DNA of 64,000 nt, from contig CM019825.1 in NCBI GenBank assembly GCA_009763385.1, positions 116,989,131 to 117,053,130 of the forward strand, read 5' to 3'. How positions within the stretch are numbered: the stretch's first letter is position 1; every line of letters starts with the position of its first letter. Of this stretch, positions 53,564-64,000 are shown in pieces. The notes under the pieces were generated by a model, which made no database searches, was not told the origin of the DNA, and saw nothing but the letters and a program-made list of their open reading frames with translations. The DNA is from Coix lacryma-jobi var. lacryma-jobi (lineage: Eukaryota; Streptophyta; Magnoliopsida; Poales; Poaceae). The translations under genes and the position numbers were made by a program.

Positions 53564-55084
53564 TGTAGACACTTACTACCGACGCTACCAAGAGCGACCT
53601 TAGCAACGACACTAGAAAGGCTAGGGTATGTTATCAGAACACTAGAGGTAAATCTGCAAGCGCACAGATTAGATACCCACACTTCACCGGATGTAGACCC
53701 AGTTTTATATCAAACCCAAAGGAATGGGGTGATTGTCTTAAGTCTATTGCTTAAACCCAGAGCACTAGCAGAAGCGAGAATATAAAAGATAAAGGGGAAA
53801 ACTAGGGTTTCCAGCTCTAACCTCAGAAAGCTATGCGATTATTATTCTATTGTGGATTACGTTGCGAGACCACATCCAGAGTATGGCGATTCCCATGTAA
53901 TATACTACTGCTAGCCCTATAGACGGGAGGTGGACTATGGAAGATTCAACAGGCCTATAAGAGTCACACCCGCGAGCTACCACCGGTCCAGAATATAGGG
54001 TACACTATGCAAGTAATCGAGTCTAAGCACCACGCTTAAACGACGATGACTCCTCTAATTCTAGCGTGACTAGATTAGAGTACTCTAATTAGAGTTGCAA
54101 GCCAGAAGAATAATAAGAACAAGAACGCTTATTGATAATTAGAAGTTGAAGACCGAATAATATCCTGATCCAAGCTCTTGACGAACATGAATCCACAAGT
54201 ACAAGCTGAAGAAGTAGATCCGATAGGCTAGAGCTCCTTCTAATCTCCCTCTAATACCTCTCTCTCTCTTCTAATCCTACAGAAGACTAGATCTAATCCC
54301 TAATTAGAGGGCTACTAATCTTCTAATTGCTAGATGGCTCTAATCCTCTCCCGAAGAATATGATTGGAGTTTCTGTCTTGGATCTGATCTGAATGAGGAT
54401 TCATTCAGGGAGGGGGGTCTGAGGTTTCTTATATAGCCCTGGGGGATGAACCGTGACCTTCTGATCAAACCGACCTTGAACAACGGTTGAGATGCGTCGA
54501 GGAGGTCGATTAGGGCACGCTCCACGAAGATGGGCTGTAAAGGACCCTGGCCCAGGCCGGCCGACCGGCCCCACCTGGCAGCCGCCAGGTGCCGTCTTCG
54601 CCGAGTTGTCTTCTGGAAGCCTCCTGGTTGCCCTAGCGCGACTTTCAATCTTGTTGCGCAATCCATCGTGTTGGAGAAGGAACCTATCTCTTTCCATCTA
54701 CTGGAAAACACCCTGGAGAACTGGAATTCACCATAGTTGTTGGATCTGTCAGTTTAGCCCTTGAATTATGTTACTTGGTGATCACTCCAAGTTGCTTCTA
54801 GAAGCTTCCAAGTTGTAACCAATGAGGACTCTTCCGTCGGAACTCCAATTGTAGCAAACCATATGTCTGTTTCGATCGTCTCGACGAGCTCTTCACAATG
54901 GTGTGCTCTGATTCATCACTTGGGATACTTTTATGTAGTGAAATGTTGGTATTCTTGCAAAACAAGTGAGAACAACACAACTCGTGGAACTCGTTAGAAT
55001 CAAACTCTATTCCTAGGTTGATGGTCACGTTTATTCCCTTTTAGGTGATTATTGATGGTATACGATATGAGTTAGTGACTGTCA
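53564..55084 (-). repeat. 3' LTR of Athila-like element F
   Basis: On the minus strand this 1521-bp LTR begins TGACAGTCAC next to the polypurine tract GTGTGGGGGAGCTT (about 55086-55099) and ends GTGTCTACA. A TATA box (GCTATATAAG on the minus strand) lies at about 54428-54437. The block TGCAAGCGCACAG near 53656 is shared with the other Athila-like LTRs. No primer-site-like module is seen inside it. Confidence 0.78.
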
Positions 55085-56463
55085 AGAAGCTCCCCCACAC
55101 TAGGTCTTTACTCGTCCCTGAGGAAAGTATAGCTTCACATTCACTGTTCATTGAAAAACCTGTACTGTTGGGATTAGTAGTGTTGAAAACAAATTTTATT
55201 ACCTTTACTCTTCAGCCTTGACAGTTGGAGAATTTTGTAAGATTTTCTAAAAAAATGTAGCTTTCCTTCTCCTCCTTGTGATACTCTCAATGTCGCTCAA
55301 AGTGTTCTTATCTCCTCACATGAGGCATTGCCTTCTTTTCAAAATTATTAATTATATTTGGAGCTTTAAGAAGTGTGTAGCACTTATGCTTTGATTATGT
55401 TACTAAGTCAACACTTTAGAGCTAGGGAGAGAAGTGTCATACTCCTTAATCAAGATTTTATTTTTGAAAACACTTGTCCTCTCTTGTTTGGTATTTTGTT
55501 TAGGAGACACCATGAGCTATGAGGCTAATTCTACTGTTGAGCACGTGCCCATTTTTTTAGAAGCGAAGTTCCGGACACTTGTCCCTTTTTATTTCCTCAT
55601 GATCAATCTTTTTGAGGTTTCGAGCACGTGCCCCTTTTTATTTCCTCGGATATATATATTTTGCACAGCTCATGTCTCTTTAACAATAATACTTTTCAAG
55701 AGGGACTTAACCTTTTTAAACGATCTTGATTTTAAGAATATGATAAACCTCTCAGCCAAAGCCTATAAAAATTAACTTAGCAACATTACAAAGGTAAGTA
55801 GCTAGAGTAACACAATGATGTCATGATTATTAAGGCTTTAGGAGGAAATATGTTTTTACCACTGAGGAGAAGAATTGCTATTTGATTTTAAGTATTTGAA
55901 ATAAATTCTCCAGAGACAAGACTTGTAGAGTCAGGTATTATGATAAGCAATTAATTATTCGCAACAGTAATAAGAGATTCTAAGAATAGATCATGTGAGC
56001 TATCTCAAGTTATTATCAAGTTTAATTCGGAACTCATCTTAAATCTTGTGTCAAGTGGTTTTTAATTCGAAATAGAGAGTAATATGAAGATAGAGAGGGT
56101 GTGATACGTACTAGACCTATAGACGAACGAGAGTGATTCATCATATGTGGTCTTGTTGAGTGATTCTTGTTCTCCTGCGATTCTTCGGTCGATCTTCCAT
56201 TTATTGGTTAGGTCCTTCCCCCACACTTGTTCCTGTTATACCTTTATGCACAACATGTGGAGACAAGACACATATCCAAAACAAAAGTAGGGAGGGAGAG
56301 AGTAGATAACTAAAACAAAACTTATAAGGCACTTTATTACACAAGCAAGCAAAATAACTAATCGATTGGAATTAAACAAACTAAACACTCTTTAAAGAAA
56401 CTCTAAGACTCTTAACTCTAATACTTGTGCCTTATCATAATACTACTAATAAACTCTCTCACT
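55085..56463 (-). other. 3' region of element F
   Basis: About 1.38 kb of AT-rich noncoding sequence lies between the F ORF stop and the polypurine tract. GGACGAGTAAAG occurs just before the tract, as in elements B and C. No gene is seen. Confidence 0.65.
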
Positions 56464-56670
56464 CTAATTGAGATGATTAGCTACGGTTCGTGATAGGATG
56501 TTTACACGAGACTTTAAACCGCTTTGATTAATATCTTGTCTATCCATTCTCTTAACCAGGTTGCAACAAATCTTAGTCACAGAGGCTAGGTCTTGCTTAA
56601 GCTGAGTGTTGGCTTTGGCAAGGGCATCCACCTGCTTACTGACTTTGATGTAGTCATCGATGAGGTCATC
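56464..56670 (-). pseudogene. C-terminal fragment of element F ORF
   Basis: The minus-strand frame is open from 56670 to TAG at 56464-56466 (69 codons). It includes IDDYIKVSKQVDALAKANTQ and a helix-rich remainder. It is cut at 56670 by Tat LTR G. It probably is the tail of a gag-type protein. No RT or integrase follows before the 3' region, so F may also be non-autonomous. Confidence 0.6.
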
Positions 56671-57183
56671 TGTCGACGAAATATGGTCGGCAGTCTACCG
56701 AGGGGTATGCCCAAGATAGTAGATTGAGCGGTGGAGGCGTGCGAGACGTCTGCAAAGCATAAACACAGGGACGAGAGACGACGATTTAGATAGGTTCGGG
56801 CCGGCAAGTCGCCGTAATACCCTACGTCCTGTGTTCTGGTGGCTGGTTTGTATTGCTGATTGGATGATCCGATGGGATCTGAGTTGTCTTGAGCTGTTTC
56901 GAGAGGGTGTCCCTGCTCGCCTTATATAGCCGGGGAGCAGGGTTACAACTTGCCGAATCCTAACAGATTACAATCGGTTCCTTTTGGCAAGGAATCCGGG
57001 TCTATCTGTCTGGATCTTCCTTGTCGAGCAAGTCATCAAGAGAGTCCTTGTCGAGCAAGTCACCAAGAGAGTCCTTGGCGGCTGCGACAGCCTGGTCGCG
57101 GGCCGCAAGGCTTTCTGGTTGGGCTGTATCTACAGAGTAGCCCAAGTCATGCCATGGGGGTATACGGGTGTAATATCCCCACA
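56671..57183 (-). repeat. 3' LTR of Tat element 2
   Basis: On the minus strand the LTR reads TGTGGGGATATTACACCCGT...TCGTCGACA and is 513 bp long. A TATA box (GCTATATAAG) lies at 56921-56930. Next to it, GCTCGGGGACTAGC (57184-57197) is the polypurine tract. Confidence 0.82.
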
Positions 57184-58270
57184 GCTAGTCCCCGAGCACT
57201 TTGCATCCACTGAGCGGGGCATCGTGGAGTCCTCCGAGCAGGTCGGGTCTAGTCGCATGTCGATGATGGCATCTTCCGACCTGGTCGCCTGGTCGCGGAT
57301 GTACTTGTGGTAGACTTCCGACCAGGTTAAGCTGGTCACGAATGTAGCAGCCGGAGCTGTAGACGAAGTGCAGCCGTGTGGAGTATTCTGAGTCATCCTG
57401 CAAAAAAGGATGCAAGGTGCTCCAAGAAAAAATTTGAAGATCTTCCATATGGTGAAGTGTATCCACGTAGGACGTAGATAGATGCCAAGAGCTGAAGACG
57501 CTTCAGCAGTAGTCCGAGCTAGTCCACATCAAGCCGCAAAGGAAGAAAGAAACAATACATTCGCAAGGTGAAGTGTATCCACTTAGTCCCCGAGCTTAGG
57601 AGTAGGTGTTGTAGGCACGTGGTGCCGAGCTTGTAATATTTCTGCAACAAAACAGAGTCATTTTACGAAAGAAAAATGACGTGTGTACACGTAGTCCCCA
57701 GGCCTACTGTAAGAAGCAGCATGGTTCTTGTAGCAGGGCCAGAGAAAGAAAATGTTAGTGTGAATATGAGCGGAAAGTCTCCGAGGTTGGAATTGAAGAT
57801 CTATAGTCCTCGGGAGTGATTGTAGCGACGACCAGTAAGTGCGTAGTTTACTGTTCCCCTGAAATTTATATCAGGACTGGCAGGTGTGGTTAGTCCCCGT
57901 GCAATAGTATCACATGTATTGGCGCAAAGTAATCAAAATTGAAGAAATAACGAAAATGAACGGACAGGTCGTTTTTGCAAACTGTTGGCCCAGCAGCCCA
58001 TTAAGGCAGACGCGCGGTGAGTGCGCGCGTGCGGCTCCTGCAGGAGTCATGGCGATCGTGGGGTTAATGGGCACGGGCTCCCAGGAACCCTGGAGCCGAA
58101 GGGTCGGGCCGCGCCATATAAAAAGGAAATCGGACGACGGCGATTCCTCACTTGCTCAATCGCGCTTGTCTCGACACCCTCGTCTGCTTCCTTCTTGCGC
58201 ACGAGCGATCCCGAGCGCAAAATCACTGTAGCCCCAGATCTAGATCCAAATCCTCACCTTGTCGCTGTCG
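57184..58270. other. Spacer of Tat element 2 with repeated AGTCCCCGAGC, and promoter of the antisense gene
   Basis: Polypurine-like copies (plus strand AGTCCCCGAGC or close variants) occur at 57187, near 57580, 57692, 57783 and 57890. Near the right end a TATA-like CATATAAAAAGG (58110-58121) stands about 150 bp before the ATG of the antisense gene at 58271. No other gene is seen. Confidence 0.62.
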
Positions 58271-61200
58271 ATGGCGGGCGGAAAGCGCACTCACGGAGCT
58301 ATGGCCAAGGCGAAGAAAGCGGCGAAGATGACGTCTGACGACCGCGTCGAGAAGCCGGTCTGGGCACGCGGGTGGACGTGGAGTGTTCTCCGCCGGGAGA
58401 ATCTGGAGGAGCTCGTCTTTGCCGGCCTGCTCCTGGATAGCGTTACCGGCGGTTGGAGAGACGCCTATCTGGAAGACTTCCTGACGCCAAATACCGCCAA
58501 GCTCGTCGTCTTCGAGGCGTTCTTCAGGTGCGGCTTCGGCATCTCGGTCCACCCTTTTCTCCATGGGCTGCTGGAGTACTACCAGGCCACGTTGTGCAAC
58601 CTGACGCCGAACAGAATGTTGCACATCGCGGTCTTCATCCACTACTGCGAGGCGTATCTGGGCGTCGAGCCCCATTTCGATCTCTTCTGCCACTTCTTTC
58701 GGCTGAAGATCAATGGCACCGAGTCGTCAAACATCGTCGGGTCGGTGTACCTCCCGCTGTGGGATGGAATGGCAGACAAGTATATCACGATGCCGCTGCA
58801 TTCAAAGGCGATGGAGTACAAGCCGAAGTGGTTCTACATCCATCAAGAGGCGCCGAGGCCACCATGCGACCCGGCCTTCGAGCCGAAGGTGTTGCCGTCG
58901 TGGTCGGAGCGTCCTGGCGCGGCAGCGATGGAGCAGGTGGAGAAGCTCCTGAAGCTGGTTGACAGGCGATGCGTCGACGGGGTGGCGGTGGTGACGAACT
59001 TCATCAAACGACGCTGCCAGCCCTGCAAGGAAAGAGCACACCCGGCATACGAGTACGCCGGGGACAAGGATGACGGGACACGGGAGGCGTCGGAGCCCTT
59101 GCAGCCGCAGGAAGTGTTCCTGCGGGTCGAGGCGCTGTTCGACCTGCAGAAGAGGAAGAAACTGGTGTATTTGCGGAGGTCGTACTCTCTGGAGTAACCT
59201 CCACCAGAGGTAAGTGTGTTTGCCCTGCGTGTGTTCGGTAAAATGCGTGAGTGAATGCTGATTATCATAAGATTATGACGCAGGGGCGTGAAGCGTTCGT
59301 GTCACAAGCCCCATTGAAGGCATGGCCAAAAGGCGTTGATCCATCATGGGAGGACGTGAGCGACAGCGGTCGCGGCGCGGCAGAGGTCAACGAGGAGGAG
59401 ATCGAGACCAGCGGGGAAGAGGGGAGCCGAGTCCCCGAGCCCCGGTCGAGCAGGCGGCGTGCGCGTGAAGACCCAAAAGGGAAATGCCAGGCCGCCCCTG
59501 CGAAGATGAAGAAGAAGAAGGTGTCGCTGGAGACCGGCGGCACCTTCAGTATTGATGAGGAGGCGGCGAAGCGTCGCCGTGTGGTCTTCGACTGGTCGGA
59601 CGATGAGTCTGACAATGAAGATGAAGTCCCGCTGAGTGCCCGCTTTGGGCAGGGGTCCTCGGTGGGGCGCGGAGGCAGAGCTGCGAAGGCGAAGGCGAAG
59701 CCGAAGCCGAAGGTGGCACAGACGCTAGGGCGGGCTCCGGGGGCCCAGGAGTCGTCTGGTGGGGCGGCCGGTGTGCCCAGGCCGCAGGAGGGGTCCGCGG
59801 GAGGTAGCGCGCGTCCGTGTTCTCGTTGGTTCTCTCGGGAGAGGAAGGTGTCGGGCCTGTAAGTATCCCCTACTCATCTTATAATTCTTACTCTTGTCGG
59901 ATTTGGGCGTTGAGGACATGTTCGTGCCCTTTGCAGGTCGGCGGATGCCGAAGAGGTGCCGGACACCGATGGCGGTGGTCGGAGGGAAGCGAGCCCTCCT
60001 GTGGAAGGTGATGCCGGAGGGTCGGCGGAGTCGGCGATGCCGGAGGAGGCGTCGAGGGCGGTGGAGGACGTCGAGGCGTCTACAGTCCCCGAGCCTCGAG
60101 AGGCGGAGTGGCCGGAGGCAACCGAAGTCCCCAAGCCTGGAGAAGCAGAGCAGCAGGGGTCCCCAGTGCCTGGGGCCAGCTCTGGAGGCGGCCGAGCGGT
60201 TGGAGGTGCCACATCGCCGGTGGTTGGGTCCTTGGGCCGTCGTGCCCGAGGGGCGAATAGGAAAGCGACGGCGCCTGCCTCGCCAGAGATCGAGGAGGTC
60301 GAGCGTCCTGAGGCATCCCCGAGCCGGCGTCCTGTCCGTCATTTTCGTGTTGAGGGCCACATAGTCGTCGAGGTTGACAATGAGGCGGCGAGCGCAGCGA
60401 CGGACACCGTCATTGGTGATGCGTCGAAGTTGCTAGAGAGGATCTAGGTGAGTACGTTCACCTCTTCATGTTTACTCTTAGATGGCCCTTGTTCATGCTG
60501 GTCGTCGTTTCCCTACAGTACCTGTTGAGAGTCGGGGAGGAGCGTAAGCTCGCCATTGACCGGATGGCGCCGATGGCCGAGGAGAACGAGCGGCTCCGGG
60601 CGGAGGTAAAGCGCGTCGAGGGCCAGTTTGCTGGTCTGGAGGCGCGACTGGAGGATGCCCACGTGCGTTCTCGGGAGCTTGAGGAGGTCATCCAGCAGCA
60701 GGGGCAGGAGAACTTCCAACTTCTGCTGCGAGCAGAGAAGGCCGACAAGTTTGTCGCGCCTGAGTTGTCGATGCTGTACCCCTTCTGTTTAGTGCGCCAT
60801 CTGGTCGGAGGCCTGAATCATGTAGGCATTTTTTGCAGAGGCGATGCAGGCGGGTGAGGAGAAAAATTTCCTGGCCGAAGAGAAGGCAAGGTCTGACGAG
60901 GAGGTGCGGAAGTGGCAGGCCATGCACGCCGGTGAGTCTACTTGGTGAAGCGTGTTCGGAGGTGGTCGTTGTCTTACCCCTTGCTTTGGCGTTTGCAGTT
61001 TACCGGGAAAACATGAAAAATGCAATTTGCAGATCTGCAGCGACGTATCGAGGGTTACCATGATCGCTGGTGGAGGAGGTGGCCCCGTTGGTGCAATGCA
61101 TCGATGAGGAGCCTTTCTTCCCGGCGGAGAAGGAGCGGAGGATTGGCGACCACGTCGTGCAGAAGGTGCGGGGGCACTTCCAGGCGTACACCAAGGCGGC

Positions 61201-61393
61201 GGCGCAGAGTGTGGCAGCTCATGGCCTCGCCATTCTTCGTTCGCATTACCCGCGGATGGAGATGTCGAGGCTGGGCGCTGGCTTTGCGGCAAACACGTCG
61301 GAAGCCGAGATGGAGCGCCTGGAGGAGGAGGCCGAGCCTGCTGCCGAAGCCCTCGTCGGAAGTGTAGATTTGTTTGGTGCTGGGAACCAGTAG
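58271..61393 (+). pseudogene. Antisense multi-exon gene of Tat element 2, Transposase_28-like domain
   Basis: This is nearly complete, with its own TATA box. Exon 1 is 58271-59209 and holds the putative gypsy-type transposon domain (FRCGFGISVHPFLHGLLEYY, HYCEAYLGVEPHFDLFCHFF). Exon 2 is 59284-59857 (lysine- and acid-rich, nuclear-signal-like KMKKKK). Exon 3 is 59937-60447 (acidic, low complexity). Exon 4 starts at 60519 (coiled coil EENERLRAEVKRVEGQFAGL). Exon 5 is 60839-60931, and exon 6 runs from 60999 to the stop at 61391-61393. Reading phases fit across the first three introns. Damage is slight: TAA at 59195-59197, TAG at 60445-60447 (the exon end, where CAG would be usual) and a one-base loss near 61069. 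The exon 4 donor is unclear. Function is unknown. Confidence 0.78.
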
Positions 61394-61499
61394 TTTGTAT
61401 ATTAGGAGATAAATAGACTCTTGGACGAACAGAATCAAAACTTGAAGCGAGTCAGCGTGTTTTGTTCGTTCCCTGAGTGCCGCGGACCCGATTGTCGTG

Positions 61500-62215
61500 A
61501 GCCGTAGCGATGAACTGTTCGGCCTTGGGTTATCCCAGGATCCATAGCGTAGAGCGCGGAGCTCGTTTGCGCATAGGAGTCGAGGGTATCGCCCAAGGAA
61601 CCTCTGCTGGCATCCCATAGCGCAGAGGGCGGGCGCTCATGCACGCGTAGGGAGGTACCGCAGTCAGGGTTTTTTCCGAGAGGCTCGATCGTGGCGTGAC
61701 ATGGGCGAATGGAGACCGTTGTCGAGCGCGTGGGTAGCGCGAATGCGAGGCACTGAGCATATAGCCTCAGAATTCTCAGCCCAAGTTAGCCTTTCCTTCG
61801 TAGCGCAGAGGGCGGACGCTAGTGCACGCGTAGAGAGGTCGGGACGTCCCTTGGGAAAGCTGTTGGCCATCGTAGCACAGAGGGCGGGCGCTCATGCACA
61901 CGTCTGATGGTGACAACAGCCCCGGCTCTGAGTTTTCATTAGCGTCAGTCAGGCTGCTTGGAGACCGAATGGAGAACGTGCGCATAACCAGCGCGTACAG
62001 GCACTGGAACGTAAAGCCTCCAGAGGTCTCATCCCAAGCTTAGCCTTTCCTTCGTAGCGCAGAGGGCGGACGCTCATGCACGCGTAGAGAGGTCGGACGT
62101 CACTTGCGGGGACTACTGGCCACCATAGCGCAGAGGGCGGGCACTCATGCACGCGTCCAGCAGTGACAGTAGCCCCTGCTCTGAGACTCCTTTAGCATCA
62201 GCCAGGCTGTTTTGG
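61500..62215. repeat. 255-bp tandem repeat, three units
   Basis: A 33-bp core (TAGCGCAGAGGGCGG...CTCATGCACGCGT) recurs at about 61543, 61616, 61799, 61871, 62053 and 62124. The spacings of about 73 and 182 bp alternate, giving three units of about 255 bp. Units have diverged by substitutions and small indels. It lies between the antisense gene stop and the 32-bp array. Confidence 0.78.
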
Positions 62216-62222
62216 AGAAATT

Positions 62223-62523
62223 GGCGAGTCGTCCGGAGACGAGTTGGAGATATCGGCGAGCCATCCGGAAACGTGTTGGAGAGGTCGGCGAGTCGTCCGT
62301 AGACGGGCTGGAGGGGTCAACGAGCCATCCGGAGACGGGTTGTAGCAGTCGGCGAGCCGTCCATAGACTGGCTGGAGAGGTTGGCGAGCCATCCGGAGAC
62401 GGGTTGTAGCAGTCGACGAGTCATCCGTAGACTGGCTGGAGAGGTCAGCGAGCCGTCCGGAGACGGGTTGTAGCAGTCGACGAGCCGTCCGTAGACTGGC
62501 TGGAGATATCGGCAAGCCATTGC
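62223..62523. repeat. 32-bp minisatellite, nine units
   Basis: Nine consecutive 32-bp units starting GGCGAGTCGTCCGGAGACG at 62223 end at 62510, with a partial tenth. Alternate units share variants (GGGTTGTAGCAGTC versus TGGCTGGAGAGGTC), giving a 64-bp higher-order repeat. It lies between the converging genes of the Tat element. Confidence 0.85.
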
Positions 62524-62564
62524 TCAATCCTTGTTCATCATCATAGGTGGGTGGTGCGGGCCGC

Positions 62565-63164
62565 TCAAGCGTAGAACTTTCTGAGGTGCTCGATGCTCCA
62601 AGAGTTAGGCACGTCGATGCCTTCAAGGTCGGCGAGACGATAGGCGCCTGGTCGGGTGACCTCCTTCACTGTATAGGGGTCATCCTAGTGTGAAGATAGT
62701 TTGTGCAGGCCGTCGGTCTTGAGTTTCCGCTTGAGGACGAGGTCGCCAACGATGAAAGATCGATCTTTTACGTTGCGGTTGTAGTAGTGGCGAACTCCTT
62801 CGAGGTACTTGGCGGTTCTGAGGCAAGATGCCAGCCGTTCTTCTTCAAGACAGTCAAGGTCATCGCAGCTAGCCTGGTCGGCGACTTCTTCATTGTAGTT
62901 CTCGACGCGCTAGGAACGGAAGATGACATCTGCGGGGATGACAGCTTCGGAGCCGAAGACCATGAAGTATGGCGAAATGTTGGTATTGCGGCTGGGTTGA
63001 GTCCGGAAACCCCAGAGTACGGAGGGGAGCTCGCGCATCCAGTGACCAGGGTGCTTTTCATCCTTCTGGTAAAGGCGCTTCTTTAGAGCGTCGAGGATCA
63101 TGCCGTTGGCGCGTTCGGCCTGGCCGTTGGCTCGAGGATGGGCGACGGAGACGTACTTGACGAG
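62565..63164 (-). pseudogene. Gypsy integrase C-terminal part (Tat element 2)
   Basis: The minus strand reads GQAERANGMILDALKKRLYQ (with the catalytic-triad glutamate), RELPSVLWGFRTQPSRNTNI, FGSEAVIPADVIF, a VGDLVLKRKLKTDGLHKL block, and ends with HLRKFYA and TGA at 62565-62567. The N-terminal part, including the first two aspartates, lies beyond the insertion of E at 63165. In-frame stops include TAG near 62685, where related integrases have tryptophan, and TAG near 62909. Its product would insert element cDNA. Confidence 0.8.
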
Positions 63165-64000
63165 TGTTGGTAGTTCTTAGCTACACCTAAGATAGGGTAA
63201 CTAAAGTAGCTATCTACTAATGCCAAGTGGGGTTGTCAGTCCCGACACTAGTAGGAGCTAGCTAGCGAGAATGCAATCTACCAGGAGGAGATTCTGCAAG
63301 CGCACAGAACTATCGTAGTAGCACTTCGCCTGGGAGTACCAGGTGTCGATTTATTTGATCCCAAGGGAAGGCTAGGGTGGTGTATGAGTTGAGTCAAGGA
63401 GGGGATGAGAGTCGAAGGAAAGAGAAAAGGGAAAAGGGGAGAAGGGAAGATGAAAGGCTAGAAAGAATATATGGGTGGATAGGTAAGGATGAAATGAATG
63501 GCTAAGGTAAGGTGGATAACTAGATAGATAGATAGTTGAAGGGAAATATGATAACTAAGGATAACTAACTACTAACTAATAACTAATCCTAGATAACTAC
63601 AAAGCAAGATAACTACGAAGCGAGATAGTTACGAAGCAAGGCAGGCAAAAGACAATAAAGCAACTAAGTTGAGTAAAGTTTTATTCCTATCTTGTCAAGT
63701 ATCGAGGCGTACTAGCCTTTACCACTTACTTAGGTTGAACGCTAGCACAACGAGCCTTACTGTTAAACTGGGCCAACTACGTGGTGGAATTCAAGGCGCA
63801 CAGGGCTGTCACCACCTGCTTGCTACCACAGCTATCCGGGGGTCCAGCCGTATCTGAAGGTAAGTCTATAACTAAGCACCACGCTTAACTATATTCTAAC
63901 TTTCTCTACCCTAGCTTTGAATAGAGACACCCTTGCGGACGTCAGAGCAAACACTTGACTTAATAAGATAAACACTAAACTAACTAAGCAACCTATTGGC
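63165..64000 (-). mobile_element. Athila-like LTR E, partial, runs off the window
   Basis: This minus-strand LTR ends on its left with TGTTGGTAGTTCTTAG (the complement of CTAAGAACTACCAACA). It matches the LTR of element B over the whole visible 836 bp, including the GCAAGCGCACAG block, and like B has no primer-site-like modules. The flank ACGAG (63160-63164) is one candidate target copy. Whether it is a solo LTR or a full element cannot be seen. Confidence 0.8.

Larger units (their letters stand above)
56671..63164 (-). mobile_element. Tat-lineage gypsy element 2 (G), 3' half
   Basis: This minus-strand element has its 3' LTR at 56671-57183, a polypurine tract, a long spacer, a plus-strand antisense gene (58271-61393), two minisatellites and the integrase C-terminus (62565-63164). 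It is inserted in the ORF of element F (bases TCATC at 56666-56670 are one candidate target copy). The rest is hidden by the insertion of E at 63165 and the window end. It is a different family from Tat element 1: its LTR is only 513 bp. Confidence 0.83.

Noticed and set aside
58453..58962. Alternative plus-strand frame inside exon 1 of the Tat element 2 antisense gene
   Set aside because: It is arginine-rich shadow translation of the Transposase_28-like exon, which is open for its whole length in the chosen frame.
62223..62523. Regular 32-bp repeats resembling a CRISPR array
   Set aside because: Units are contiguous with no spacers, alternate units form a 64-bp repeat, and the setting is a plant retrotransposon. 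It is a minisatellite.
1..64000. Host genes, rRNA, microRNA or virus-derived inserts
   Set aside because: I find no exon series, RNA gene or viral domain outside the retrotransposon features. All long frames resolve to gag, pol or element-borne accessory genes.

Overview
This window is intergenic DNA from a large plant genome, almost certainly a grass and probably a panicoid such as sugarcane, Miscanthus or sorghum. I infer this from the families present: a Maximus/SIRE-type Ty1-copia element, Tat-type gypsy elements carrying an extra RNase H and an antisense spliced gene, and Athila-type gypsy elements primed by tRNA-Asp. I see no host gene, rRNA, tRNA or CRISPR. Nearly every base past position 1568 can be assigned to nested LTR retrotransposons.

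Layout. (1) 1-1567: unclassified, AT-rich then GC-rich. (2) 1568-22876: a tandem copia array on the minus strand, LTR-internal-LTR-internal-LTR (LTRs 1568-3779, 11378-13482, 20975-22876), without matching flanks, so probably a recombination product of two elements. (3) 22877-35254: a Tat element on the minus strand (5' LTR about 33973-35254, gag, protease, RT, two RNase H domains, integrase) with a multi-exon antisense gene on the plus strand (22877-27055). Its far end and 3' LTR are cut off by the copia array. (4) 35255-42967: two Athila-like gag-protease fragments, A (minus) and B (plus), lying head to head as a large inverted repeat; the Tat element sits in the 3' region of A. (5) 42968-52318: element C, an Athila-like element with only gag-protease between its LTRs, whose 5' LTR holds a minus-strand solo LTR (D, 43388-45322) with a 5-bp target duplication. 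(6) 52319-64000: a deep nest. A plus-strand promoter and spliced ORF remnant (I) is cut by the first 46 bp of a Tat LTR (H). H is cut by a minus Athila-like element (F). F is cut by a second Tat element (G; LTR 56671-57183, antisense gene 58271-61393, minisatellites, integrase). G is cut by another Athila-like LTR (E, 63165 to the end).

How the parts relate. Each element carries the usual replication signals: tRNA primer sites, polypurine tracts, TATA boxes and TG...CA LTR ends. The coding regions are broken. Where two copies can be compared, many breaks are C-to-T changes to stop codons (CAG to TAG, CGA to TGA), as expected for methylated plant repeats. One stretch of the second copia copy (about 16740-20060) is instead full of small indels and looks like poor sequence.

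The most interesting signals lie outside the proteins. The copia LTRs hold a tandem array of hairpins whose 8-bp arms change together so that each stays self-complementary. The same LTRs hold a cluster of a 10-bp motif that exists in two versions, each uniform within one LTR. The Athila-like LTR ends hold serial copies of the tRNA-Asp primer-binding site. The Tat elements carry antisense multi-exon genes, one with an RS-rich segment. All function statements are inferences from reading the sequence; no database search was run.
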